Shown: positions 47,228 through 57,679 of the stretch, piece after piece
Numbering within the stretch: position 1 is the stretch's first letter
Layout of the letters: every line of letters starts with the position of its first letter
From: Tenrec ecaudatus
Taxonomy: Eukaryota; Chordata; Mammalia; Afrosoricida; Tenrecidae
Reading direction: 5' to 3'
DNA: 64,000 bases
Assembly (NCBI RefSeq): GCF_050624435.1
Contig: NC_134530.1
Span: forward strand, 145,368,721 to 145,432,720
Translations under genes and position numbers: made by a program
The notes under the pieces: model-generated
Database searches by the model: none
What the model was told of the DNA's origin: nothing
The model's input: the letters and a program-made list of their open reading frames with translations, nothing else

Positions 47228-47586
47228 TATAAATTATTTTTATTCTCATATTTTATACCATCCGCTGTCTCCCTTCTCCCACGTTTCTGTTGTTCATCAC
47301 CCCTGGGGATGGGGGAGGTAATGGTTATACATTAATTGTTGTGATCAGTTCCCCTTTCTCCCCCTTCGTCTCCCACCTGCCCCTTATCCTCATGGTATTG
47401 CTACTCTCATTGTTGGCCCTGACAGGTTGATCTGTCCTGGATACTGTCCACCTGTCCTGGATACTGTATGTTGAGAATTCTTATCTGTACCAGTGTATAT
47501 GCTCCAGTTTAGCCAGATTTATAAGGTAGAACTGGGGTCATGATAAAGGGTGGAGTGGGAGGGGTGAGGAAGCATTAAGGACTAGA

Positions 47587-47630
47587 GGAATGTGTGTTTC
47601 TTTTTTTTTTTTTTTTGGAATGTGTGTTTC
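47587..47630 (-). mobile_element. Second tail-only retrotransposition scar
   Basis: Sixteen T residues (47,601-47,616) between two perfect copies of ggaatgtgtgtttc (47,587-47,600 and 47,617-47,630). No element body. It lies inside the outer family A copy. Confidence 0.82.
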
Positions 47631-47866
47631 ATCAGTGCCATACTGCATTCTGGCTGGCTGATCCCTTCCTTAGTGACCCTTCTGTAAGATGTGCAACAAT
47701 TGTCCACAGATGGGCTTTGGGTCTCCACGCTGATCCCCCTCGTTCACATAGATATGATTTTCTGGGTCTTCTGATGCCTGATCCTGTCAACACCTTGTGA
47801 CCACACAGGCTGGGGTGCTTCTTTCATGTGGACTCTGTTGCTTCCCTGCTAGATGACTGCTTGTTT

Positions 47867-48186
47867 TTTTTTTTTAACATTTTATTAGGGGCTCATACAA
47901 CTCTTATCACAGTCCATACATATACATACATCAATTGTATAAAGCACATCTCTACATTCTTTGCCCTAATCATTTTCTTTTCTTTCTTTTTTTTTCCTTT
48001 TCTTTTTTTACATTTTATTAGGGACTCATACAACTCTTATCACAACCCATACATATACATACATCAATTGTATAAAGCACATCCATACATTCCCCACCCC
48101 AATCATTCTCAAAGCATTTGCTCTCCACTTAAGCCCTTTGCATCAGGTCCTCTTTTTTTTCCCCGTCCCTCCCCGCTCCCCGCTCC
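47867..48186 (-). repeat. Family A younger copies, third insertion layer
   Basis: Two family A 3' ends in tandem, the first starting at about 47,872 and the second at about 48,009, both of the 'ttattagggRctcatacaac' type. The block is flanked by a perfect 13-base duplication tgactgcttgttt (47,854-47,866 and 48,187-48,199). The right flank gives the L1-like site TT/AAAC on the reverse strand. Confidence 0.92.
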
Positions 48187-48391
48187 TGACTGCTTGTTTA
48201 ACTTCAAGCCTTTAAGACTCCAGATGCTATACCTTGTAATAACCAGGCACCATCAGCTTCTTCACCACATTAGCTTATGCACCTTTTTTTGTTTTCAGCG
48301 ATCGTGTCAGGAAGGTGAGCATCACAGAATGCCAGGTTATTAGAACAAAGTGTTCTTGCATTGAGGGATGACTTGAGTAGAAGCCCAATGT

Positions 48392-48525
48392 CTGAGACTG
48401 TAACTTTCTATGGGAGAATAGAAAACCTTATCTTTCTTCCATGTAGCTACTGGTGGTTTTGAACTGCTGACCTTTGGTTTAGCAGGTCAACATGTAACCA
48501 TTACTTTAAAAGTTCCCTAAACCTC
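48392..48525 (-). repeat. AfroSINE, right part (split by family A nest)
   Basis: 'gtggttttgaactgctgacc' and 'aggtcaacatgtaaccatta' continue the SINE begun at 45,330. Confidence 0.93.
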
Positions 48526-48580
48526 CTGGTAGGTTGGATAATCATTGTAGTATCATTTTTAATCTATAAATTTTTTCTAG

Positions 48581-48664
48581 GGTTGCTATATGCAAGCAAC
48601 ACTGTGGTTTCACTCCAATTTCCTGTATATTGGAATCATCACTATCTGCATATGTGTGATCCAG
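48581..48664 (+). CDS. CD53: CD53 coding exon 6 (residues 169-196)
   Basis: Acceptor 'ttttttctag' ends at 48,580; donor GTAAGA begins at 48,665. It encodes Cys170, the end of the large loop (LWFHSNFLYIG) and most of TM4 (IITICICVIQ). The intron upstream is 4.1 kb, mostly nested family A repeats. Confidence 0.98.
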
Positions 48665-49340
48665 GTAAGAGCTTAGACCGAGGAGTTTTGTGAGGGTGTA
48701 GTTTTACAGGAGTACCAAGTACGCAGTATGTGCTCAGTAACTGTTCGCTGTTCTTTGTAGTGTAGGCGTTCCATCCAGTCAAGCAGCAAATGATATTATT
48801 CCCACTTTGATTTACAGAAACTTTTCACAAGAAGATACATCTACTCAATATATCCCTCAGAGATCTAAGGAATTCATAGTCAAACTAAAAGTCCCCAAAC
48901 AGGACCCCACTATGGTTCCTCACCCAGCTGGCCTGGAAAGAGCCTATGATCTATTAAACACTCCACTTGAAAAGAGTGGCCTTGCATGCTATGTCGACAC
49001 TGATCATGAAAATGATCATCGGTTTGCATCATTTGGCAAGTCTGGATCAATTAGGGGCAGTCTTATGTCCTTTTTAAATATGTGATGGTTTGATCATTTT
49101 TTCTACCTATGTAGAGCACGGGTTAGCTAACTTTTAATTAGGAAGTTCAGAGATAATTTTTACTCTCTGTCCATCCTCAAGCTCAAAAAGAGAAATTCTG
49201 AAAGAGTAGTTGAAGCAATAGGAGGAAGGAGGGTCACAGTATATGACAGAGGGTTTCTTCTTCCCTAGAGCCAATTCCGGGGATTGTGAAAAGATATCTC
49301 CTTCTATACAAACCTCACATTTTCCCCACTCTCTTCGCAG

Positions 49341-49412
49341 GTGTTGGGGATGGCCTTTGCGCTGACCTTGAACTGCCAGATCGATAAAACCAGCCAGATC
49401 CTGGGGTTGTGA
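49341..49412 (+). CDS. CD53: CD53 coding exon 7 (residues 197-219, stop)
   Basis: Acceptor 'ctctcttcgcag' ends at 49,340. It encodes the end of TM4 and the short cytoplasmic tail NCQIDKTSQILGL, then TGA at 49,410-49,412. The tail is nearly identical to that of other mammals, which fixes the gene identity. Confidence 0.98.
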   Translation: MLGMAFALTLNCQIDKTSQILGL

Positions 49413-49802
49413 CCTGCAACTACCCTGAGTTAGAGAAGCTTGACTCTCCAGACATTCAAATCCATTGCAGCATGAAGCCTCAGCGGTCATCTCCTGGAAT
49501 AAGATTTTTGTGCTCATCGCTTCTAACCCCAGTTTGGTCCCGGTCTCATTAAACCAGAAATGAGGGTATTCTTGGTCAGGCATTCCCTTCTTGAGCAGCA
49601 AGCCCATCAGATATCAACTTTGACAGCAGCCCCCGTACTGCTCACGGTGGCGACACTCATGCCGGAGGGCTGTTTGGGTACAAACAACTCACTGATGATC
49701 CCTGCCATCACCCTGCTTCCTTTTGAACGGGACCCTTGGCGAGAAGAATAACAGCATGCTCTTTCCCCCGAAGTGGAAGGTCTCCTTTAGATGTTCTGTG
49801 TT

Positions 49803-49968
49803 TTTATTAATCATCTTAGTGGGGAGTTCTTACCAATCTTATAACAATCCATGACTCAACTGTATTAAGCATGCTTGTACATAATGTTGCTATCGACATT
49901 TCCAAAACATTTCTATTTTAGCCTTTGGTATCAGCTCCTATTTTTCCCACCCTTCCCCCACCCTAGAT
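49803..49968 (-). repeat. Family A fragment inside the CD53 3' UTR
   Basis: 'gtggggagttcttaccaatc', 'ttataacaatccatgactca', 'tatcagctcctatttttccc'. Possible imperfect target duplication on 'tttttattaa' and 'ttcttattaa' on either side. As sense in CD53 mRNA it is antisense family A and pyrimidine-rich. Confidence 0.9.
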
Positions 49969-50204
49969 TTTCTTATTAAAGGATTTTGCTGACTTGTTCT
50001 AAGTCTTTCCTGAAAAAGACAATCCAGTGATTCATATTTTGACTTCAATCATCCTCGTGGCCTTTGGTTTATGTAGTCTTTGAGGAACTCAGCAGCACCT
50101 GTACCACGGATAGGTTAGATGATAATCCCATTCAGAACAATTCTGATGTTATTTCTATATCAAATAAGGTTTTGTAAATGTATGAGTACTATTTTTAACT
50201 CTTT

Positions 50205-50214
50205 AATAAATAAA
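50205..50214 (+). terminator. CD53: CD53 polyadenylation signals
   Basis: Two overlapping AATAAA hexamers (50,205-50,210 and 50,209-50,214) at the end of the 3' UTR; no nearer signal stands out in the host part. Confidence 0.85.
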
Positions 50215-50291
50215 ATACTTCATGATCTCAATCATAAATTATCCTTCTTATTTCTCACTCCTGTCTTCCATGAATCAGCCAAATGACCCAT

Positions 50292-50948
50292 TCTTTTTTT
50301 TTAAACATTTTTTGGGAGCTCTTACAGCTCTTATCACATTCTATACATAGAGCCATTACATTAAGCACATCTGTACCTATATTGCCATCATGACTTTAAG
50401 CCTTTAAGACTCCAGCTGCTACATAATTTTAATAGCTGGGCATCATCAGATTTTCACCACATTTGCTTATGCACCCGGGGAAGTGAGTATCACAAAATGC
50501 CAGGTTATTAGAACAAAGTATTCTTGTCTTGACGGAGTACTTGAGTAGAGGCCCAATGTCCATCTGCTACTTTAATACTTAATGTATAAATATATGTATA
50601 TAGACCATTATTCCTATCATTATATATTAATATATTTACATATATGTGTGCCTATATTTGTACCTTTATAAATGGCATTTGATTTCTAGTTTTTTCCTCT
50701 ATTTCCTTTTATTTTCCTCCTGTCCTAGTGTCATGTTTCAACTTCATTTGACTTTTAGTAATTCCTCTTGACTACACTGCACTTGATCAAACCCTACCAG
50801 GCATTCTACATCCTCGTCGCCATCGATTTTAGGTCCTTTGTTGTACCCTTGTCCCTGATTTTATTTGCTTCTCACTCTCTTCCCCCTACCTCCTCCTCTC
50901 CCATGTCACCCCCAAAACTGTGAGTCTGTTGCTTTCTCCTTGGGATTG
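50292..50948 (-). repeat. Family A repeat, internally deleted copy
   Basis: Starts at poly(T) and 'ggagctcttacagctcttat', then jumps from 'attgccatcatgac' to 'tttaagcctttaagactcc', skipping the pyrimidine-rich part. The far side reaches the head-proximal region ('gtcacccccaaaactgtg'). Confidence 0.85.
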
Positions 50949-50959
50949 TAAGGAGGAAA

Positions 50960-52106
50960 TCCAGGAAATTCCCAGAATTCTCAGGAGAAGACCATGCCAC
51001 ACCAAGGCTTCATTGGCTATGATCTGATTGACAGACTAGACTCCACCCCTTCACTCTTAATCCTCTCAAGTCCCACATTGACACCAGATTATGTAACAAC
51101 CACAATGCCTTATTTACCACTATGGTATTCCACACAACACTGTAATTTATCACAGCAAATACATTGCAGCATGGAATTCACTTAGCTTACCATGTTACCT
51201 TCATCCTGAAACAGTTGGGTTGATAAAACAATGGAATAGTTATCTAAAGACACAAATTGTCAGCTAGGTGGCAATACTTTGCAGTGTTGATGAAATGTTC
51301 TTGAGGGGACTATGGCTAATATATGATGCTGTATCTTTAAAATGCAGAATTCACGGCCCCAGGAATCAATTAGTGGATGAGAATGGCACTACTCTATGTT
51401 ATCTCTAGTGATCCACTCACAAATTTCTGCTTCTTGTGCCTGTTATCTTATGCTTTCAGTGTCTGGAAGTCTTTGTTACAAATGGAAAAATGCTCCCACT
51501 GGGAAATACCACCAGAATCTATTGAACTGAAAGTTAAGAATGCCACTAAGGGGGTGGGGGATGGGGAATGCCACTAGACCAAGTTGGGCTGTTCATGCCT
51601 CTGGATCAACAAGTGAAGAAGGGGAGATCAGAATGATATTACATAATGGAAGTAGAAAAGAGTACTGTAGGAATGTAAGAGATCCTTAAAGACATCTTTT
51701 AGCAATCCCTTGCCCTGTGATTAAAGCCGATGGGAAACTACAGCAATACAATGACATGGCTAGTAATGGCACAGGCCCTCCAGGAAGAAATGTGTGAGTC
51801 ACCGCGCCATGAAGAAAACTACAACCAGATGAGGCATTTGATGAGGCTAAACAGAATGTGGAATGGGTGATAGCAGAAGGGACTTCCAGTGCTAACTATG
51901 ATGAGGGGTCACTTGCAGAAATGAGGACTCTGATTGTATGTAATAAGCATTTCTTCCTTGTATATGGTATCAAATGTTTTTTGCTTTCTTATAAAATATG
52001 AAATGAATGGGGTTAATGTCTAATAGATTTTCCATTGCAGGCACGTGAGTCTGTATCATGTATGAAAATGTGGTCATTTTGATTTAGAGATCATGGTTTA
52101 AGGAGT
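50960..52106 (+). mobile_element. ERVL internal region incl. dUTPase part (fossil)
   Basis: Class III endogenous retrovirus (ERVL) remnant in + orientation. The stretch at 51.36-51.96 kb follows the ERVL dUTPase region, a domain that sets ERVL apart from most ERV groups. It leads into an LTR at 52,107. Broken by many changes; age tens of millions of years. Confidence 0.8.
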
Positions 52107-52366
52107 TGTGTTCAGGTGTCAGGTTGGCAAAAGGTGGACAGTTATGGTTAAAGGTGTAAGACAATTTCGTTGGCAGTAATTCTCAGTCACTTGGCAATGA
52201 TAATTTGGCAGTTATATAATGCTATAGTCTTCTTCCATTTTGTGATTTGATAATATTTTCACTTCGATGATAAAATTGGATATAAAGTAATCATTTCTGT
52301 GATGAAACATGCTATGAGAAGTCAATCAGTTGAAACGAAGTTGCCTCAGGGTGTGGCCAGCACCCG

Positions 52367-52410
<44 letters not shown>

Positions 52411-52834
52411 TGGGAAAGCTCTCTGGAAATTTTCTGGATTTTCTCCTTGGAGGCAGGAGATGCTCTCTCTCTACTCACTTCCTGTCAGACATCCCTGAGG
52501 AGAAGCCACATGGACCTACCCTGATGCAGCCCTGTGACCTGAAGGAGTGACATGGAGACCCCTGCCAGTTCTGAGATGCTTCTACTGTCACTGACTTTGC
52601 ACCCACTGGCCTGTGATCTTCCTGAATTCAGTGTCATTACATGTGTTTTGTGAGACTGAAGAGGACTTCATAGATTGGTATCAGACACATGGGCTAATAT
52701 CAGACTTATGGATTTGATCTGGGCTGGGCTGGGATGTTTTCTCAAGATTCAACTGCTCTTGTATATAAATCTCTTTCTTATACAAATATGGAGTCTCCCT
52801 GGATTTGTTTCTCTAGTCTACCCAGACTAACACA
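52107..52834 (+). mobile_element. ERVL-type 3' LTR (fossil)
   Basis: Begins TGTGTTCAGGTGTCAGGTTG and ends with 'ctagtctacccagactaac' then ACA, directly after ERVL internal sequence. A (CA)n run (52,371-52,408) lies in the LTR. Two-LTR partner not seen on the left. Confidence 0.78.
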
Positions 52835-54610
52835 TGCATACTGTGAGTTCAGAGAAGTTTCGGCAGAGCATTGCTAAATGGGAATACTAATCATATATCC
52901 AGAGTAAGTATATATCCCAGTAAGAAAAAATACTGACCTTTCCTTGGTGAAAGTGATCCAGTGTAATCAACTTACCCCCAGGTTTCTGGCAGAGTTGTTC
53001 CATCTTGAAGACTCAGTGTCTATCTCTTACACTGGTAAATTGGACAGTTACCAGTTCAGCAGTGACTGTAGTCAATTGACCTTGAAGAGTGGAAGTCCAC
53101 GTTGTTCAGCTCATGCATAATCTCCAGGTCTACTTTGTTTATGCACCCATTGGAAAATTGAAAGAGTCACTGGGGGAAAAGGATGACTTGTTTTCACAGA
53201 ATGTGTCATCCCATCCAATTGATTGTTAAAATCTTCCTCTGCAGAGGTAAACCTTTGCTAATCATTCATATGAGACACAAACATCTTCACTTCTTTGGTC
53301 CATTAATAAAAGTCTATCCACATACGTCTTCTTCACTCCCTTTTGTTGCCAATTTTCCAATCATATTCATCTAGTCAAACCACTGGCCACAACCCATGAT
53401 TCAATATACAATCACACATCTGGCTATTCCTTCCAAACAACTTGAATACGCATATATACTCAAATTTCTGATCACTAGGAATACCTCTTTACCACTGTCC
53501 TTCAGGGAGTTACCAGAAAGCAGTCGCAGTCTAGTTTTGAGTCATGAATACATATGATGCAGAACTATATGTAAACAAGACCTAAGTTTTCCCTTTCGCA
53601 ATCAATTGAACCTAAGGAACTCCCCAAGAGGCCATAGGTATGATTGAGAGGGAAGGTAATATATCAGAAATGAAGACTCTGGACATTTGGGGCAATTCAT
53701 CATGTAACTTAATTGAACATTCAGGTCCTGCTCAAGTCTGATCTTGCTCATGTCACATTTATTTAATGATGGGGTGCTACTATGCAAATCCAAATTTATG
53801 GTTTTGTGGGCCAGAAGACATACAGTTCGGGGTAGGCAGCTCAGGCCATATGGACTCTGGTGGCTTCTAATTAAGGTTTTAATAAGGTCCAGTAACAAGC
53901 CAACAGCTGTTTCTTAATGAAAAGGGGGGAAGGGAGGGGAAGATTGCAGGGCTTTGCTCCTGTGCTTTGATTCATCAGTAATGTCTTTACAAAGACTATA
54001 AACAGCACCTCTATCTGTCACTGCAACTGCCACTTCAAGTGCAATTAGATAAATTGAATTATATGGTCCAAGTAGCGGACCAGTTTGCATAAAACCGGAA
54101 CCTGTCGTAGACCCTTCTCTTGTTCTGGACACTATTCAAGACCAGCAGCTTTGTGCTTGCTTTCGATTTGCTTTCAAATAGGCTGACGTAGCTTACCCAC
54201 ATAAATGACATGTTGTCTCCAAAATCCAAAGAGGTGTTGTACCTCCTTTTCAGTCATGAGATGAAATAAAGTATGTTCACTTTAGAAGGAATATCTTGAC
54301 ATGCTCCACACAACTGGACCCCTAACGTGTTCACTGAATTGTAAGGCACCTGAATTTTTTAGCAGAGGAATTTCCCATTCTCTAGCACACACGTGTCTTA
54401 CCAATACCTGTAGAACCGTAGATAATTCTTTCTTATAAAATCCAATCAGCATAATGTCATCGATGTAATGGCCAATGTGATATATCATGGAAGGGACAGA
54501 TGATCAAGGTCTGGGAAATAAACTATTATGAACAGCTGGAGAGTTGATAAACTTCTAAGGCAGGACAGTGTAGATGTATTGCTGGTCTTTCTTACCTGCT
54601 GAAGAAAAAT
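52835..54610 (-). mobile_element. ERVL pol fragment, antisense (fossil)
   Basis: Read on -, the right part (54.28-54.5 kb) carries a reverse transcriptase YIDD box in ERVL context and the left part (52.98-53.3 kb) looks like the integrase end. So RT to integrase runs right to left, opposite to the ERVL piece at 50.96 kb. Broken in many places; old. Confidence 0.8.
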
Positions 54611-54954
54611 TGTATCCAGTGATCTTTTAAAATTGGAATTCAGAAAAAGGTTTCAGCAGAGCTTCCAGACTAAAAGCAGACGAGGAAGAAGGATCCAGCT
54701 CCTTTGGAAGAAGAAGCCATTGCAAACCTTATGCACAGCTTTGAAGCATTTCTAATACGGAAACAAAGTTGGAGATACTTTTGGCAGATGGGTCTCTCAT
54801 GTTGGGGATATTGGAAATGTGACTGAAGAGGAGATGATTTTTTGGAGGAGAGTCGAACATGATGACTTGAATCAGGTGAAGCCTGTGGGAGTGCAGCCTT
54901 TGGACTCTTCATTTGTTTATGGGACACAAACCAGGTAAAGAGAAATAGCTATAA

Positions 54955-55492
54955 AATCTTCTAATGATTGAAACTTGGAATGTGCAAAGTATGAATTTAT
55001 AAAAACTGGAAGTGGTCAAAAATGGGACACATGAAGATTGATATCCTAAGTATTAGTGAGCTAAAATGGAATGGTATTGGCCATTTCTAATCAGAAAATC
55101 ATATGATTTACTATGCTAGGAAAAACACAATCAAGAAGAATGACTTGCCAGCAAGGATCTTACGTCATGAAGTGTAATGCTGTGTAATATCTATCTGCTT
55201 TCAAGGAAATCCAATAAATACAATTATTCAAAAATATGCGCTTATTTAAAATTATGCACAAAAGCTAATGATGAGGAAATTGAAGAATCATCCCAACAAC
55301 TTCAGTTGGAAATCGCTCAAACATGCAATCCAGATGCATTGATAGTCTTGGTGACTGGAATGCAAAAGCTGGAAACAAAGAGGATGGAACAGTAGCTGGA
55401 AAATATGGACTTGAGAGAAATGAAGATGGAGAGTTGCATGATAGAATTTTGCAAAACCAGTGACTTGTTCATAGCAAATACCTTTATACACA
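54955..55492 (+). mobile_element. RTE/BovB-type LINE, endonuclease part (left piece)
   Basis: Degenerate translation matches the RTE/BovB endonuclease: 'MKIDILSISELKWNG' near 55.03 kb, an 'ENHMIYYARK' block, and a degraded 'GDWNAK'-like region near 55.35 kb, then 'IANTF' before the break. It continues after an inserted family A copy. Several stops; dead. RTE elements of this type are known in afrotherians. Confidence 0.82.
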
Positions 55493-55504
55493 CACACACA
55501 CACA

Positions 55505-55897
55505 CACACATATATAAACATTTTATTGGGGACTCTTACAATTCCTACGACAATCCATACATCAATTGTATCAAACACATTTGTACATATGTTGCCATCA
55601 TCATTTTCAAAACGTTTTCTTTCTATTTAAGCCCTTGATATCAGCTCCTCTTTTTATCCTCCCTCCCCCATACATTCACCCTCATGAACCCTTGATAAAT
55701 TATAAATTATTATTTTCATATTTTATACCATCCACTGTCTCTTCACCCACATTTCTGTTGTTTGTCTGTCTGAGAGAGGGGTGTTATATATCGATAATTT
55801 CAATCAGCTCCCCCTTTCTTCCCCTTATTCCCCATCCCCACCTTTTCCCTACCCTCATGATAGCTCTACTCCCATTATTGTTCCTCAAGGGTTACCT
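55505..55897 (-). repeat. Family A repeat inserted in an RTE LINE
   Basis: 'acattttattggggactctt' to 'attattgttcctcaagggtt'. An 8-base near-duplication (ataccttt / ttaccttt) brackets it with a (CA)n run on the left (about 55,489-55,510). Confidence 0.9.
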
Positions 55898-56066
55898 TTT
55901 TTTTTTAAAACAACACAAAAGGTCACTATACACATGGATTTCCCCAAATGGAATACACAGAAATCAAATTAACTACATCTATGGGAAGACATGATGGAGA
56001 AGCTCACTATCAGCAGCTAACACCAGACCATGGACTGACTGAGGAACAGACCCTCAATCACTCATT
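55898..56066 (+). mobile_element. RTE/BovB-type LINE (right piece)
   Basis: Continues the endonuclease: 'cactatacacatggatttcc' reads YTWIS-like, then 'aacacagaaatcaaattaac' reads like the HRNQIDYI block of RTE. Truncated by an LTR at 56,069. Confidence 0.82.
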
Positions 56067-56068
56067 GT

Positions 56069-56650
56069 GATAGGTTGACTTATGTGTCAACCTGGCAATA
56101 GGAACATGTGGGAGTAATAAAGTTGCAGTTTGATTGGAGGGCAAAGAGATAAATGGCTCGGCAAGCCCCACCTGTCTCTTGCTCTCTGGTGATCAGACCA
56201 GTGTGTGGTTGCCTTAGCTAGTTCTCTGCTTCTAGCTACACTGCTTGTCAGACACCCAGCCCGTGGATTGTGTCGCTAGAACTTGAGGTTCCTTCAAGAC
56301 CTGCTTCTCCATGCTGCTGGTGTGTACATCACTTGAGCTTGGGACTGTCGGATCCTGTCATCTGGCTGACTGTTGGTGATCTGCCCTGCTGCTTGCTACC
56401 TGTGGCCAGACTGCCTGCCCTACTCTATGGAAGACTCAGCTGTCTGCTACCTTGACCTTGAACCCAGCAGTCCTCATGAGTTGAAGGACCTCCAGTATAT
56501 TAACTGTTCCAAGGAAGTGAAACTAACTGAGCCCTCTGTACTGCTGTGTGGACTAATTAGCTATTATATTTCTTTGTGCTGTATATATCTATCCATATAT
56601 ATGTGAAACCATAAGTTTCTTGTTTTTGTTTCTCTAGAGAACCCTGGAAC
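56069..56650 (+). mobile_element. ERVL-type LTR, type 1 (fossil)
   Basis: TG start (tgtgataggttgacttatg) and end block 'gtttctctagagaaccctg'. The 3' half matches the hairpin at 15.9-16.2 kb. The right end runs straight into a different LTR type. Old and broken. Confidence 0.75.
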
Positions 56651-56994
56651 ACCCTTCTCCCTGGAGGGAACTGGAACACCTTTCTCCCTCTCTGCCTTCA
56701 CCTTTCTGTGATGAGCCACGGGAGACATGCGCCAACCCTGGAGATGTCTCCACTGCCATTGTATCCATACAACTCTGTACCCACCAGCTTGTAATCTTCC
56801 TGCACTCTGCATCATGGTTTGTGGCTTCATGAATCTGAAGAGGGATTTACAGACCCGTATCAGACTTAAGGACTAGTATCAGATTTATGGACCTGATCTG
56901 GACTGGACTAGGATGTTTTCTTGATATATAACTACTTTTTACACATATACGAGTGTCACTGGATTGTTTCTCTAGTCAACCCAGCTGAACACAC
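56651..56994 (+). mobile_element. ERVL-type LTR, type 2, 3' part (fossil)
   Basis: Shares 'ctctctgccttcacctttct', 'ggagatgtctccactgcc' and the end 'tttctctagtcaaccc' with the LTRs at 58.75 and 61.59 kb. Its 5' part is missing. Confidence 0.75.
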
Positions 56995-57000
56995 ATGTGT

Positions 57001-57640
57001 ATCTCCTTGTTCAGTTTGGATAATTGTCTCTTTGTCTATGTACAGGTTCTTCAAAAGTGAAATGAAGTGTTTTGTAATTCCCATTATTCACAATCTTATC
57101 CATAGTTTGATATGATTCATGCCACTGAATGTCTGTGCATAGTCAATAAAACACAATTAAACATCTTTCTGATAGTCTCTGCTTTCAGCCAGGAGCCCTC
57201 TAACATCAGAAATGATATCCCTCATGACAAGTTCTCTTCTGAACCTGACTTAAATTTCTAGCATCTCCCTGTTGGTATGCTGCTGCAGCCATTTTTGAAT
57301 TATCTTCAGCAAAATGTACTTACATGTGATATTAATATTGTTCAGTAGTTTCTGCATTATATTTGATCACCTTTCATTGGGATGGGCACAAATATGAACG
57401 TTTTCCAGCTTGTTGACCAGATAGCTTTCTTCCAAATTTCTTGGCCTAGATTAGTGAGCGCCCCAAGTGCTGCATCAGTTTGTTCAAACATTTCCATTGG
57501 TGTTCTGCTATTCCAGAAAACTTGTTTTGCACTAATGCCTTTCATATAACTTTGACTACTTCTTTCAATATCACCAGTTATTCATAATCATACTCCCAGT
57601 AAAGCACTCTGGTTTTAAGTTGACTATCTTCCTAGATAGA
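57001..57640 (-). mobile_element. RTE/BovB-type LINE fragment
   Basis: Antisense RTE ORF2: 'tagtcaataaaacacaatta', 'tctctgctttcagccaggag' and 'atgatatccctcatgacaag' match the afrotherian RTE order on the reverse strand. It overlaps in consensus with the start of the copy at 57.68 kb, so it is a separate insertion or a duplication. Confidence 0.85.
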
Positions 57641-57679
57641 GGCAGTTCTAAAGGTTTTTACTTTCCTTACATGGTGCTA

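Larger units (their letters stand above)
45420..48391 (-). repeat. Family A outer copy, hosting further insertions
   Basis: Older subfamily ('attgggggctcttacagctc'). Its own pieces are 45,420-45,618, 47,228-47,866 and 48,187-48,391, interrupted by younger copies. It splits an AfroSINE in a CD53 intron. The segment at 47,420-47,465 holds a short tandem duplication of 'cctgtcctggatactg'. Confidence 0.92.
38736..50230 (+). other. CD53: CD53 gene span, first coding exon to poly(A)
   Basis: CD53 (tetraspanin-25) is a pan-leukocyte four-span membrane protein that organises integrins, MHC class II, CD2 and other receptors in tetraspanin microdomains. Seven coding exons are found here, all with AG/GT boundaries. 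They encode 219 residues, the usual length for mammalian CD53, with no stop or frameshift. Coding lengths are 63, 189, 75, 96, 81, 84 and 72 bases including the stop; each is a multiple of three, so every coding intron is phase 0. Introns and 3' UTR are rich in family A and AfroSINE insertions, but none touches an exon or splice site. The gene looks intact and functional. Any untranslated first exon lies further upstream (candidate at 23.4 kb). Confidence 0.98.
49413..50230 (+). other. CD53: CD53 3' UTR with an embedded repeat
   Basis: Follows TGA at 49,410. The host part runs to about 49,802, then a family A fragment, then host sequence again from about 49,969 to the poly(A) signals. The exact cleavage site is not visible; I placed the end about 15 bases past the last signal. 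Confidence 0.8.

Noticed and set aside
48807-49085. 92-codon open frame downstream of CD53 coding exon 6
   Set aside because: Entirely intronic, without splice sites that would join it to CD53 and without similarity to a known family.
52371-52408. Regular short repeats that could suggest a CRISPR-like array
   Set aside because: Plain (CA)n dinucleotides, with no repeat-spacer layout; the genome is mammalian.
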